Part shown: positions 11,244-22,215 of the stretch, one piece after another
Layout: each line of letters opens with the position of its first letter
Position numbering within the stretch: position 1 is the stretch's first letter
Source: Artemia franciscana
Taxonomy: Eukaryota; Arthropoda; Branchiopoda; Anostraca; Artemiidae
Assembly (NCBI RefSeq): GCF_032884065.1
Contig: NC_088867.1
Coordinates: 48,233,317-48,297,316 of the forward strand
Reading direction: 5' to 3'
DNA length: 64,000 nucleotides
The notes under the pieces: model-generated
Seen by the model: the letters and a program-made list of their open reading frames with translations, nothing else
Databases searched by the model: none
Told to the model about the DNA's origin: nothing
Translations under genes and position numbers: made by a program

Positions 11244-11575
11244 TCTATATAAAAACGAGTTGTGTGTATGCATGTTTGTTTGTTTGTAAAAAGAGCGTTT
11301 GCATATGACGTCATTATTAGTACATACGGCTTTGTATATGCACAGACAATGGGAAAGCCAAGAATGTTGTATATTCGCAATTTTTACGTAGTTTGAAACA
11401 CATATATAAATCTGTCTATATTCACAGTTGGGACACAGGGACACAACTACAATGGCGCGTAACTAATATGGCGCGTAACGACTTACGCGCGCGGGGGGGC
11501 TTGGGGGGGGGGGGCTGAGGCGCCCCACCAACTAGGTGTTGGTGGTTATATATCCAATATATATACCAACAGCTA

Positions 11576-11576
<1 letters not shown>
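11244..11576 (+). mobile_element. Short non-autonomous Helitron, nested or chimeric at the 3' end
   Basis: A second Helitron-like 5' end, TCTATATAAAAACGAGTTG, starts 35 bases after the helicase stop. The element carries one TGACGTCA and then a relic of the helicase C-terminal codons (GAATGTTGTATATTCGCA, like 11188-11205). It continues with GGGACACAGGGACACA, the two ATGGCGCGTAAC blocks and a G-rich end. Two CTAG ends are possible, at 11532-11535 (next base G) and 11573-11576 (next base T, after a hairpin). The second fits the Helitron rule better. It looks like an internal-deletion derivative of the element it sits in. Confidence 0.55.

Positions 11577-11632
<56 letters not shown>
11577..11632. 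repeat. (TA)n microsatellite, Helitron target (right flank)
   Basis: TA tract continuing directly from the T after CTAG; the counterpart of 8268-8366. Confidence 0.95.
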
Positions 11633-11635
<3 letters not shown>

Positions 11636-12340
11636 GGGGAAAGAAGCCAGACAGTTGTATTGTCTAATTGGTGAAGCGACCAAATAACAATAGTCTTTGA
11701 GCAAAACTTCTAATAGTCTAATAGAATCTGCATTGACTAAAATCATACAATCTTCATAAACTATTGCAAGAAGATCTATCCTTCTTAAGCCTTACAAGAC
11801 TTAATTCTATCTAACTTATTTAGCCAAACCAAGGTCTAGGCCTACCTGAGATTAATAATACTTAACTTACCATCTGATTTGATGTATGGTACGTCAAATT
11901 TTTCCAAGTTGCCTATTCATTCAATCTACAAACTTGTTAAAATCATCAGGCAAAATACGGCTTTTATTGTTTTTCTATTGTAGGCCACCTGCTACTGACC
12001 GTTAAAAATCTCCTTGAAAATCTACTTTACCTTGCTAGGCTATAAATTCCCTTAATAATAAGAAAAAAATATAGCAAAAGCTATGTAAAAGGAAGTCATA
12101 TAGTTGCATTGTATAACAGGTGAGCCCACAAAATAGCAATAGCCTACAAGCAAAGCTTCTAATAGCCTACTAGCATTTCCGTTGATTAAAAATCACACAA
12201 TCTTCATAAACTTTTGCAAGAGGATCTATCCTTTCTTAGCCTGAAAAGACTTATTTCTTTCAAACTTATTTATCCGAATCAGGGTCTGGGCCTACTTGAG
12301 ATTACGATTCCTTAACTTGCCAGCTGATTTGAGAAACTCT
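11636..12340 (+). repeat. Tandem repeat, unit about 430-445 bp
   Basis: 11640-11890 aligns with 12086-12340: CAATCTTCATAAACT, GATCTATCCTT, GGCCTACCTGAGATTA versus the diverged equivalents. The second half of the unit (11909-12060) also occurs at 8122-8267. The copies are clearly diverged, so the array is older than the Helitron insertion. Confidence 0.75.
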
Positions 12341-12869
12341 CCCAGCCATTTATTGTTGGATGCCTATCGTTGTAATTTTCACTTGTTGCATTGTACATAT
12401 AGGGCCTATATCTAATAAAATGTAGGGCCTAGTACCAATCATCAAATGTTGAATTGGAGACATTTTCCAAGCTTTTCCGCAATAAAATTCTTACTACCAC
12501 TCATAAGTTGAAAAAAGTTACCCCTTGAAAAAAGCCTAAGTTAAGTGAGATAAGTGAAAGTATAATATATGTAAATTAAATTAAACGGGTTTTTCATGCC
12601 AATATCAAAGGGACGAAAAACCAATGTGCATCCGGCATACACATATGTTTCAGGCTCATTTTGCTTAGTAAGCTTAATATGAGAATTTTTTTCAATTGAT
12701 TGTGGGCTCAATAGAGTTGGCTTAACTATTATAATTATTCTCAGCTTTAAATCATTAATTGTGACCTTGTTCCAGAATTGACCTCTTTCCTTAAATTTTG
12801 GTATTCCATTTAATTTTTCGCAAGAACATTCATGGTAACTTATCATTATTAGGCCTGCGCAACATTAAA
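12341..12869. other. No recognised gene; one unassigned minus-strand frame
   Basis: A 101-codon frame on the minus strand (12541-12846, starting MISYHECSCEKLNG) has no motif I know. Its ILVKPT-rich middle and Tyr-rich end do not suggest a family. I rate it as chance or decayed coding. Confidence 0.3.
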
Positions 12870-12909
12870 CTTAATACACTAGACAAATATATTTGTCTAG
12901 TGTATTAAG
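12870..12909. repeat. Perfect 40-bp palindrome
   Basis: The arms CTTAATACACTAGACAAATA and TATTTGTCTAGTGTATTAAG are exact reverse complements with no spacer. The flanking bases (A and A) end the symmetry. Confidence 0.95.
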
Positions 12910-13165
12910 AAAATGTATAGTATTAAAAGTGTATTAAAAATATATTATTAAAATATATTTGATTAAATTATAAATATATTAATTAATTATAATATATTTA
13001 ATTATAATTATATATAATTATATATATATAATTATATATAATTATAATTATAATTATTAAATTATAAATATATTAATAAATATATTATTAAATTATATTT
13101 AAAATATATTATAAAATATATAGTAGTGTATTAAAAATATATTTGTATATTTGTCTTGAATATAT
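12910..13165. repeat. AT-only low-complexity block
   Basis: About 250 bases almost without G or C, built from ATATTA/TAATTATA variants. It ends with AGTGTATTAAAAATATAT (about 13125), which repeats the arm sequence of the adjacent palindrome. Confidence 0.7.
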
Positions 13166-14923
13166 AAAATATTCAACTTTCAATGTCCGTCACTAGCTAT
13201 ATTTTCTTCGTATAATTAAGCAACATACCATTCTTTTGATATTTAAAATCAATGCCATGAACTTTGCCTTTTTTCTTCTCTGTTTAGACTGAATCCGTGA
13301 CCTTTCACTTTATATAAATAAATTAGTGGTTTCTTCGAGCTTTTAAAAACGTTCATTGTGTTACAATTTTTAAGAATATCTTTGGAAGTACGATATATTC
13401 TGCCCTATTGTAAGGTATTATGCATTGATTGAATGTATAAAAAAAATTAATTTTTGTTTACCTAGGTTTTATCTAATAATTGACTCTCGGTCTATTGATA
13501 TATTAATTATCTTCAATCTTGACTCTAATAAATCCTTAAGCCTAATTTGATATAATTGTCAAAAAGCACTGTATAGCAATTACTTGGTCCCAATACTGGT
13601 CCTTAGGTACACATAAAGGTTGATCTCTTCTTTTTCCATCACAGAAGCCAGTTAGTAGTATCTGCAGTTGAATCTTAACTCGAATGGCCCCTTTTTATAA
13701 GAGGAAACAAATTCTTCCGCTTTAGAGTTTCTGTCAGAACCTTTCAGCGCAACGATAGAATACAAAAAGAGTTAATTAGGAACGCTAGCTTGCTTGTCAT
13801 ACTTGCTTTGCTTACTAGCCACAGGCTAGTCTACAATTAATGAAAAAACTGGTCTTATTACACGGTCTTAGTACACGGTATCTGTGCTAAGAATAATATT
13901 TCAGGACGCAAAAGTGGAACCACGCAAAAGTGGAACCGGTTGAGATATTTTTCTTTTAAGTATGATGCACTTCTATGGGTTTAATACGATTTTATTCTTT
14001 TAGTTGACTGTACTCGGATTAGTCATGTGTGATTTTAATTCATTTTCTTATAATTAATTTTATTTTCTGTATTATGTGTTTTTTTTAAATGGTAGTTCAA
14101 GGTGTCTGAACTGGAATTTACACGTTGGTCTACGTGGTCACATTTTACACATGGCATGTTAAGTCTGAATACTGGTAATTAAATCAAAGTTTTGCTGCGA
14201 ATTTATCTTGTGTGAAAATTCCAAGGCATAAATTTTAGGACAGTTGAAAAATAGATCCCTTCTTCTCCTATATTACGTCTTGTTCCAACTTTAATATGTT
14301 TGGGGTCATGAATTTTAACTCCTTTGCTCTCTTCGAAATCATTCTGCAAGTATATTCAGTATCTTTTCAAACATGCTGGGAGATTGAGGTTATTTAGTGT
14401 GCTGCCGATGTACATTTTTTGCATATTGAGACGCATTTGTTTTTCGCACAATTTTGCTATCATGGGTTGGGTCGAACTAATGCGTACTATCCTAAAGACT
14501 ATTTTTCTTTGGTAAAATAAGGAAGTTGCGCATTCGGTTCTATTTTTGTGGACAATCGTATCGACACCTTATATTACTTTTGAACAAAAGTACTTGTCGT
14601 TTTGGTACAGGCTAATTGTTATTTTCTTTAATTCCTCGAAGTTTTGTTTACACAAATAATATATGGCTTGACCTGATGTGTACTCCACTTCATTTCGGCT
14701 TATATAATCTTTATACAAAATAAGGAGAAATTTTTTTTTCTCCTAACAGATTGCAGTTATTTTCTACTAGTATCGATTGAAATTTCAAGTTCCATATTAT
14801 GGTTGAATTTTCTTCATTGTATATGTGCTATAGGTTTTCACCAATTAGGGTTGTGATTAAGCGGTAAGCTTCCTTAGATGTTCTGTTAAGCAATACTTCG
14901 AAAGTTAATGATGCAAATTTTGT
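13166..14923. other. No gene recognised
   Basis: AT-rich sequence. A 17-bp tandem duplication (GCAAAAGTGGAACC core) occurs at about 13907-13940. The minus strand next to 14924 may hold decayed RNase H or integrase sequence of the gypsy relic, but I cannot show it. Confidence 0.35.
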
Positions 14924-16236
14924 TTATATTGAAAACTCTCCCTGACTACTCTTGGTGAAGAAGAACAGAATAGTAGTTGGACCATTAGCAAATTTTGGGA
15001 GCCCGTAACTTGTCTGTCTACAGAAGGTCAGTTTCAGTAGAATATTTACAAAACCAGTGTAATAGCGTTGTAGAATATTGTTATGGCGTTGTGGTTTTCT
15101 TATTATCAATTGTAAACATCCCAAATTTTTCCCTATTCTGGTACCATATTTAAATCCTACCTTTCCCCTAGCTGGACAATATTTGGGTGTGTGTGCTAAT
15201 TTTAGTCCGTGTTTATAGTTATGTGGTTTAAATTTTAGTAGATCGTAATTGAGGTCCCTACTTTTGGCAAACACTTCTTTACCTAGTCCGTCTATGACTA
15301 ATATAGCCGTGGCATATTCTGGCTATATTTTGGCTAGTGTGATTAAATGGTCCTCGGCGATCTTATCCATACAAATCACGTCATAAACGAAATAACTTAT
15401 GTTATTTAAGCCTCTCATTAGATGTAGCAAAGGCCTCAATAATGCGCTTGATCTAGTTTTGAGTCAAAAGGGCCCTCTTAAGTATTGATAGGAGCCGCAT
15501 TCTGTTGTAGAGAATCCAGTTTTATATACATCTCCCTTGGCTATTTTTACTTGGTGGTATCCTTCTGTTAAATCTGGGGAAGTAAATATTTTGTTTTTAT
15601 GAGAGATTAAATCTAGGATTTCATCTATTCTAGATAGAGGATATTTGTCACTTATCACCTGTTGGTTTAAGGCTCTATAATTTACGAATAATATAAAGTC
15701 GTTATTTTTTGGAACTAAAATTACGGTTGAAGAATAGGGACGTATACTGGGTCTTATTATTCCATTCCTTTCAAGTTTCTGGATTTTATTTATTAGCCAG
15801 TCTTTATGTTTGTATGGAATACGATAAGAGCTTTTTGTCACACGCAACCCTGTAGTTTGGATTGCGTGTTAGCAGAAGGTTATTAGGAATATGTCATCTT
15901 TCGGTATGGAAAAAACAACTTTAAATTCCCCGAGTAGGTCGAAAACTTTTGTTTTAATGGGATGTCGGTGATGTGGCTTGAGACGAATTTTTCAAGAAAT
16001 GGATTCCTGTGTAATGGGTACTCCTTGTTGCTTTGAGTATTTATACTATTTACTAAGTTTTTCTCCGGTTTCTTCCAGTTATTTATGTCTCTTTCTGATA
16101 CCAGTTGTATTTCCACTAAGCCTGTCTCTTTGTTTAGGGTAACCGAATCGTTTTCATTGGTATCGGTTATCCATATGTAACATTCTCCCTTTCGTAATTT
16201 ATAATTTGTTCTTGGTATGCTATGTTTTTGGTATAT
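14924..16236 (-). pseudogene. Ty3/gypsy-type reverse transcriptase relic
   Basis: The main frame (15464-15847) shows LERNGIIRPSIRPYSSTVIL, FVNYRALNQ, DKYPLSRIDEILD and DLTEGYHQVKIA, the RT fingers and palm of Ty3/gypsy elements (TLDLxxGYHQ type). After a frame change the reading goes on LRGLNNISYFVYDVICMDKI, where the catalytic YxDD box has lost residues. A further piece (14924-15274) includes YTGFVNILLKLTF, like the connection region YRRFI. Upstream, 15883-16236 has the pre-RT region (LVSERDINNWKKPEKN). RNase H and integrase are not seen. Matching protease and gag-like pieces lie at 18.4-19.6 kb on the same strand. Confidence 0.75.
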
Positions 16237-16321
16237 CTTTGAATGGTGAGGAATCGCATGCTAATTTTCGTCATTAGTTGATTCGAGCGTTTGCGATATT
16301 TGAACTCCTTTTATTGACTTT

Positions 16322-17230
16322 GGGGGGATTTAAGTTCCACGTACTCAAAATCCATTGTATTTTTCAGTACATCGTCAGCTTCGATAGAGCAACCTTTCAG
16401 TCTGTTTTCCTGACGATGCCAATTGAATGAATCCCGAATAAAATTAATTCACGAATCAGTGGTATACTTATGTAATAATTGTCAAATAAGGGCTTGAAGT
16501 TCTCGTTTCTTGGAATTGCCTCTGCTAGTCTAAGCACAACCTTTGCTCCCTGACTAAGCTCATTGACCGGAACCGAACCTTTCCCAGTATAGACCTCAAA
16601 GTCGTAGATGATTCCGCTGGCCCCTGCACGACTGAATATCTTAATTCCCCAGGAGTGGGTTTTGTCCTTGAGGTATTGCTTTTAGCTTAACCCTCCTTCT
16701 GCATCGCATAAGAATTGGACTGAAAAACAAGGCTTTCGACCATGTCATCGTCAAACATCTGCTTGAAATATTCAACAGGGGTTGGAATTTCCGGGAGGTG
16801 GAAGAAGAGAAGACTTTCAGGTTACATCGGGTGATTTGAACTTTTGTCTTCTCCATCGAAATGCTCTTGAAGATGAAGATTGGAAAGGTGTTGCTTTACC
16901 AGAGGTAGATGTACTAATGACAGTGGCATTAAAAGGGGAAGGTGTTGGAGATGCATTTCGGTTGATGATGTGTACGTAAGTCAATGATGATAAAGGTAAA
17001 TCATCTTCATCGGCGTAGTATTCAAGGGAGGGGTCGACGGGGGGTTCTAGTCAGGATCATTATCATCTTCCTCATGGCCATGGTCATCATCGTCTTTGAT
17101 TTCCAGATCAGACAGTTCTCCATCTGGATCAAGAATATACTGAACAGCTTCGTCCTGCAGAAATATGTTGTTCGCATTTCGTGTAGTCTGGCTTCTGAAT
17201 AATCTTTCCTCCCTCTCTGACATGACAGCA
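16322..17230 (-). pseudogene. piggyBac-type transposase, internally deleted
   Basis: The start is MSEREERLFRSQTTRN (ATG at 17223-17221), followed by an acidic stretch (DPDGELSDLEIKDDDD), LEYYADEDDLPLSS, FRWRRQKFKSPDVT and then, after a stop and a shift, PVEYFKQMFDDDMVESLVF. At about 16690 the reading jumps to YLKDKTHSWGIKIFSRAG, IIYDFEVYTGKGSVPV, VVLRLAEAIP and FDNYYISIPLIREL, then, after another shift, RLKGCSIEADDVLKN. These blocks are the N-terminal and late core parts of piggyBac transposases, with the last catalytic aspartate in FDNYY. The middle of the protein with the first catalytic aspartates is missing, so this is an internal deletion. A TTTTTATTTTTAG acceptor-like site sits just before the start and an AAG|GTACGA donor-like site lies at 17962. 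Confidence 0.75.
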
Positions 17231-18378
17231 CTAAAAATAAAAATGATAAATATTACACCTACTTTTTTATTGATATGCATTATATAAAACAAAATTAAAA
17301 TAATTTCAACAATAATTACTGAAAAAGCTTATGAAATTTATAGATATCAGCCTGGTCTCCGACAAATTTGACCAGATAAGAATGGCTTTTTGGACAAAAG
17401 AATTGTTTGGGTATTCTTAGCTTTCTTTATATCAAATACTGTATCATTATATCTTTCAGATTCAGCACACAGATAATAAAGCAAAAAAAAAGAATCCAAC
17501 TTTTTTCTTTTCTACATCCAAAGACATCCTTTATCCTATAATTAGCTTCAAGCCTTATCTATTTCGCATAATTTTATTCGCTCTACCATTAAAAATCACC
17601 AGAATCAGGAAAAAATTACTAGTTTTTTGAAAAATAATCACTATAAGTCACAAACCAGATAGCACAACTACAAAGCTACCACAGCTAAAAATTCTAAGGT
17701 TACAAAGAAATAATCAAAACATAAAAACAAAAATAATAACCCCCGCAAATCAAAACCGACTATTATAACGTTTTAATTACTTTCATGGCCGGCTGATGCC
17801 TTATGGGATCAAGAGAAATAAGTGGCCCCACGGGTAAACCAGAGATCCCCCACCTTAACTAATTAGTCGTAACTGATATTCTAATCATTCTTTATCTGCC
17901 CAATTTTTTCTGTATCTATAACACTCCGCTAAAAGAAAATTAAAAAAAAATATTTTTCGTACCTTCAAGAGTTCCTTCAATTACAAAACAAAAAACTGAA
18001 ATGGCACGGGTAAAACCCAACAGATGTTCGTGCGTCTAAACAGGTACTCATTCGAAAGAAATCGATTTCTGCTATCTGATGGTATAATTTTTGACCCAAT
18101 TTCTTATAACTAGCTGACACTTATGCTAGCAAAGACTATGATTTCTATTGGAAAGCCACGTCGTGAAAGGTTTAAGGTAGGGCTCTACACTTAGTATTTT
18201 TTCCATAGTTTGGTAATTTCATGACTTTGTTTTTTTTATATTCCTTCATGTTGCTTATGTTCACCTTCACTAAGTTATCCTATATATTATTCACACTTGT
18301 TTTTTTGCGTTGGGAGGATGAATTTCGTATAGGCTACATTTAATAATATTTGATTTATTTTTGAAAAGTTTGCACCTA
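17231..18378. other. Probable flank of the piggyBac insertion, no gene
   Basis: A/T-rich sequence between the piggyBac start and the gypsy protease piece. It probably contains the 5' untranslated part and the end of the piggyBac element. I could not identify terminal inverted repeats or TTAA duplicates. Confidence 0.35.
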
Positions 18379-18678
18379 TTATTGCTTTATAAGGCAATTT
18401 ATGAACCGAGTAGGAAAGTTTCTGTTATCTATGCGCAGCGTTAGATATATGGACCCTTTAACGTCTAAATTATATCCCGTTACACTTGACAAGCTACGGC
18501 ATATATTGCTTACTCGTTGTTTAATATAGTTGAGTAATTTGTTGAACACGGTTGTGTTTATTACATTCATCGTAGCTTTCGAATTCACGAGGGTTGAAAA
18601 ATGAATCTTTCTTACCCTAAAATCATTAAATATTGGTAACATTTTGTTATTGGCTGCACTTAAAAATTGTACAATCAA
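18379..18678 (-). pseudogene. Retrotransposon aspartic protease-like fragment (Ty3/gypsy)
   Basis: The translation has IHFSTLVNSKATMNVINTTV and then GSIYLTLRIDNRNFPTRF. The first piece has the shape of the aspartic protease active site (LVDTGAT/S.NVI) with asparagine in place of the catalytic aspartate. It lies on the same strand as the RT piece and in the expected upstream position, separated from it by the piggyBac remnant. Confidence 0.5.
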
Positions 18679-18979
18679 TGGTTGGGACCTATAACAATTT
18701 TTGACGCCAAAGATATGTCATACAGGTCTTTGAGGCTTGTATTGTTTTCCTGCGGTGCCCAGCTGTTAGGTGTAGAACGTTGATTCGTTCTACTTTCACT
18801 TTTTGGACTATTGCTCCAGGTGGAATTGCTATATTCTTCCCGTCAGTTCGTGTAGTTACTTCTAGCATACCAAATGCTCTAAGGGTGATTTACTCTCCTG
18901 AGACACTGAAATGTGATACGATGAAAATTTATATTTGTGTTTTGTTAATTACCAAAACTCTTGTTAAGGAGGTGTTCTT

Positions 18980-19560
18980 TCGGTCACCTCTTACTGTGTA
19001 TCCACTTTAGTTTAACTCGCTGGTCAAATATTGTTCGTCTCTTAAATTTGAACGGTAACTGCTATTTGTAAAATAATTTCAAGCTAGATTACCTAAGCAG
19101 TTAAATGGGTAACATCTTATGGGTTGTTCGCCAGCTGGTGATCTTAGTGGATACTGGGGACGAAATCTACTATTCTTGATTTTGGAGGGGTTCGACTTTG
19201 ATTTAGAATAGACTTTGGCGAGGACTCTCTAGAAAATCTTGGGATCTCCTCAACGATTTTTTGAGGTTTTAGGGACTTTTGTTTCTACATTATTGATTGA
19301 TAGTTTTTGGTGTTGCAAGACAATACTGCCTATTTCATATGCTTTTCTTACCTCCTAAACTGTGAATTCCAAATCTTCAATGTTTTTGGCACTTAATAGA
19401 CTGTATAATTTTGGGTTGAGTCCTTGTTTGAACGCATTAAGTATTATTTTGTTAATAAAATTCCCCGTCGCCCGGAGCGTATCGTGCTTCCGCTGAAATT
19501 CTAATCTTATGCAAATACTCTATAACGTTTTGTGTTTGTTCAAACATAACCAGCCCATCT
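18980..19560 (-). pseudogene. Gag-like fragment with decayed zinc knuckle
   Basis: The minus-strand reading near 19135-19090 is GEQPIRCYPFNCLGNLA, which fits a CCHC knuckle of the form CYxCNxLGHLA with two zinc ligands replaced (C to F, H to N). The region around 19200-19560 gives short Gln/Arg-rich pieces with many stops. Its position upstream of the protease piece fits gag. The call rests mainly on order and one motif. Confidence 0.35.
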
Positions 19561-19629
19561 TTCAATTTGTTCAATTAGATCAAACCCAGACACAATTAGA
19601 TCGTGTTTGATTAGCACTATTTACAACAC

Positions 19630-20680
19630 TTTATTAAAGCTTCGTAATTCTCCAAAAAACGCAATGGAAAAATCATATAACACAAAAGTTTTCAACAAAC
19701 TTCGCAATGATTGCTTGATAATAATCACTATGCCGATAATAGCAACTCCTTATTAATTATGAATAAAACTGATCATGATAGTAAAATTTAGTCGTATTTA
19801 AATGATACAAACACTTATGTTAAATCAACCAAAGTCTTATGGATTACAAAAATTAAACAAACAAGGCATCCCTCTAAGACCCTTTGTAGGCAGTACAAAA
19901 TTACCCGCTTAAACATTGGAAAAAGATGATGCACTGCATTTTCATTTCCTCACACCCGAAATTCTTACCTAAAAAATTCAGTTGATCTTGTAGAAAAATT
20001 GGGACAGATTGACATCTCTGAAAATTCCATAATAACCAGCTTTGACATAATTTCTATGTATACTAGAATTGATGTTTCTAAATTTCAGAAAATATTACAA
20101 AATAAAGTGAAAAACAATTATCATCTTATCGAAGAGTCACCAATAGGTCTAGACATTGATGTTCTCATGCATTTGGTTAAATTATGTGACAAATATTCCA
20201 TGCTCTTCCATTTTTGAGATTTATATTACAAGCAAAAAAGGGCCTTCCTATGGGAGCACCTCTATCAGGCCTACTTGCAAATATTTTGTCGAGCATCTCG
20301 AAAATTGGGCACTGGATTCATATTTTCTTAATCACGTGCTTTGGGGACGCTTCATAAACGACGTAATTTCAGTTTGGACTTATGGCGAGAATGAACTTAG
20401 AACAATAAAATTCTTACGATAGAAACCTTCAATTCACTCTAGAGACGGAAAGAGATGGAACAATAGTTTTTCTAGATGTATTGATAACACGTAGCGTGAA
20501 TAAACTTGATTTTACGGTTTGTAGAAAACCCACGCATATAACAGATTCCTTCACCTCAAATCTAACCAACCTCCATAGAATAAAAGAGGCGTGGTAATAT
20601 CGCTTGTGGATAGAGTATTTAATATCTTTCAGGGCTTTATATCAAAAAAGAATTAAATTTTATTACAGACATACTTTTTG
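19630..20680 (+). pseudogene. Penelope RT domain relic
   Basis: The pieces in order are SYLNDTNTYVKSTK, then (19999-20217) IITSFDIISMYTRIDVSKF, the palm block with FDI..YT. Next come KGLPMGAPLSGLLANI (20235-20285), the usual KGLPMGSPLS..LAN block, and LWGRFINDVISVW (about 20340), where the RYVDDV active-site box is changed to RFINDV. TIVFLDVLITR (about 20460) follows. Loss of the catalytic aspartate pair means no polymerase activity. Confidence 0.75.
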
Positions 20681-20891
20681 AAACGGGGACACAATCTCTC
20701 TCATAATACTTTTATTGCTCAAAGATTACACATATATTCTTTTAAACCCTTATATACCACTCCAGTAAATGATTTGAATAGACCCGCAAAGCACGATTCG
20801 CCTGCCTTATATTCCGAAAATTACGTAAAAATTAAAAAAATATTTGTTTTAGAGCAATTTACGTGTTGTCTTCGCAAGTAGTTAAAGTATA

Positions 20892-21200
20892 ATGAATCTT
20901 CTCAATTCTGGTAAGGATAAAACCCCAGTTATTCGTCTAAGATGCGTATATCAAATACCATGTAGTGAAAACTATTACATTGGTCGACTCCACCAAAATT
21001 TAGGAAAAAGATTACAGCAACCCACCGAAATTATTGAAAAAGTATTAAAATCTAAAAATAGCTCGATAGCTTTCGATTCAGCTTTAAGAGATCATATTTT
21101 AGAACATACAAGCCATCATTTTCTGTTTGATGAAACGATTCCAATTAGCAATAACCCAGGAATCCTACAATCTGTCCACGAGGCAATCGAAATCAAATGA
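20892..21200 (+). pseudogene. Penelope GIY-YIG endonuclease domain
   Basis: A 102-codon open frame with VYQIPCSENYYIGRLHQNLG, the GIY-x10-YIG signature of Penelope endonucleases, followed by KRLQQ, IAFDSALRDHILEHTSHHFL and a final LQSVHEAIEIK. The arginine and glutamate positions expected for the nuclease (YIGR..., EAIEI) are present. In the element it would nick target DNA for reverse transcription. It lies 200 bases downstream of the RT relic, in a separate frame. Confidence 0.75.
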
Positions 21201-21964
21201 AACTTGAATAACAATAAATCCCTAAATAGAGACCTGCGTGAATTCAACCTCAACCCTATTTACGCAAAATTAATTATAAAAAATACTCTTGATTCAAAAT
21301 AAAAGAGAAATAGGAACCAATAAATATAAGCCCAATCCCATATGAACTACATAATTAGCGTAGAGGAGGCAAACATCACAATAAGAAATTATTCCAATTT
21401 TTAATAAATACAGTTAGTGAAATGAATGAACTTTCTAGCTTGTAAAATGTTAGGTTTTATCACACAGTCTTGGCTGAACTTTTTGTTAAGAAGTAATGAT
21501 GCCAAGGTTATTTCAAAAAACAGATTTTTAACCAAGAACTTTTATTGTAAGTGTTTTTCGTGTTATACTTGTATTATTTTCTTTGCTGAAGACGGCCCTT
21601 AGATATAGACCCGAAATATCGAAATGGATTTTGCTTATTCCCTGTCTTGGGGAAAAAAGTCCTCATTATTCTCTCTTCTCTATTTGAAACACAGAAAAAC
21701 ATATGGCACTTCAATATACATTGTTCTCGTGATTGCCTCTTTTTCAGGCCGTACAAAATATTACAGGGGGGGATTTTTGTAATCTGAATATTATGGGGGT
21801 TTAGTTAGTGAATGATTAATGTATTGGTAGACTGTAGATAATATCGGGCATGTTCGACACTAAAATCGTAATAGAGATGGATGGGTCTTATTTTGTTTCG
21901 TCTACGGAATGAATTCCCTATAGAGCGTTCTTAGAGGCCACGAGAATTACCCCTGGTGTCTGGA

Positions 21965-22215
21965 GTCATAAGCAAAGACGATACCTTCACTTCAAATCTA
22001 ACCATCCTCCACAGGTTAAAAGAGGCATGGTAATATCTCTTTTTGATAGAGTACTTAATATCTGTTCTGAGCCATATATTAAAAAGAATTGAATTTTATT
22101 ACAGACATATTTTTTGGCCAGGGGTATCCAAACAATAATATTGTTTCGATACTTACATACAAAGTGGCTGATAAATGCTCTTGAACAGGCTATGTATTCA
22201 GAAAAAAACATACGC
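21965..22215 (+). mobile_element. Second small Penelope RT fragment
   Basis: This resembles 20545-20700 at the DNA level. The translation is SNHPPQVKRGMVISLFDRVL, then SEPYIKK and, after a one-base shift, ELNFITDIFFGQGYP. It belongs to the region after the RT active site (NHP...KRG) and is less damaged than the equivalent in the neighbouring element. Confidence 0.7.

Larger units (their letters stand above)
19600..21760 (+). mobile_element. Penelope-like element, degenerate
   Basis: A plus-strand element with RT pieces, a GIY-YIG endonuclease and a 3' tail containing GAAGACGGCCC...GACCCGAAATATCGAAA, a motif common after Penelope ORFs. There are many stops and shifts in the RT; the GIY-YIG part is the best preserved. 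The 5' end is unclear and pseudo-LTRs are not evident. Confidence 0.75.

Noticed and set aside
18780..19010. Plus-strand 76-codon frame
   Set aside because: Lies opposite the gag/protease region of the gypsy relic and shows no motif.
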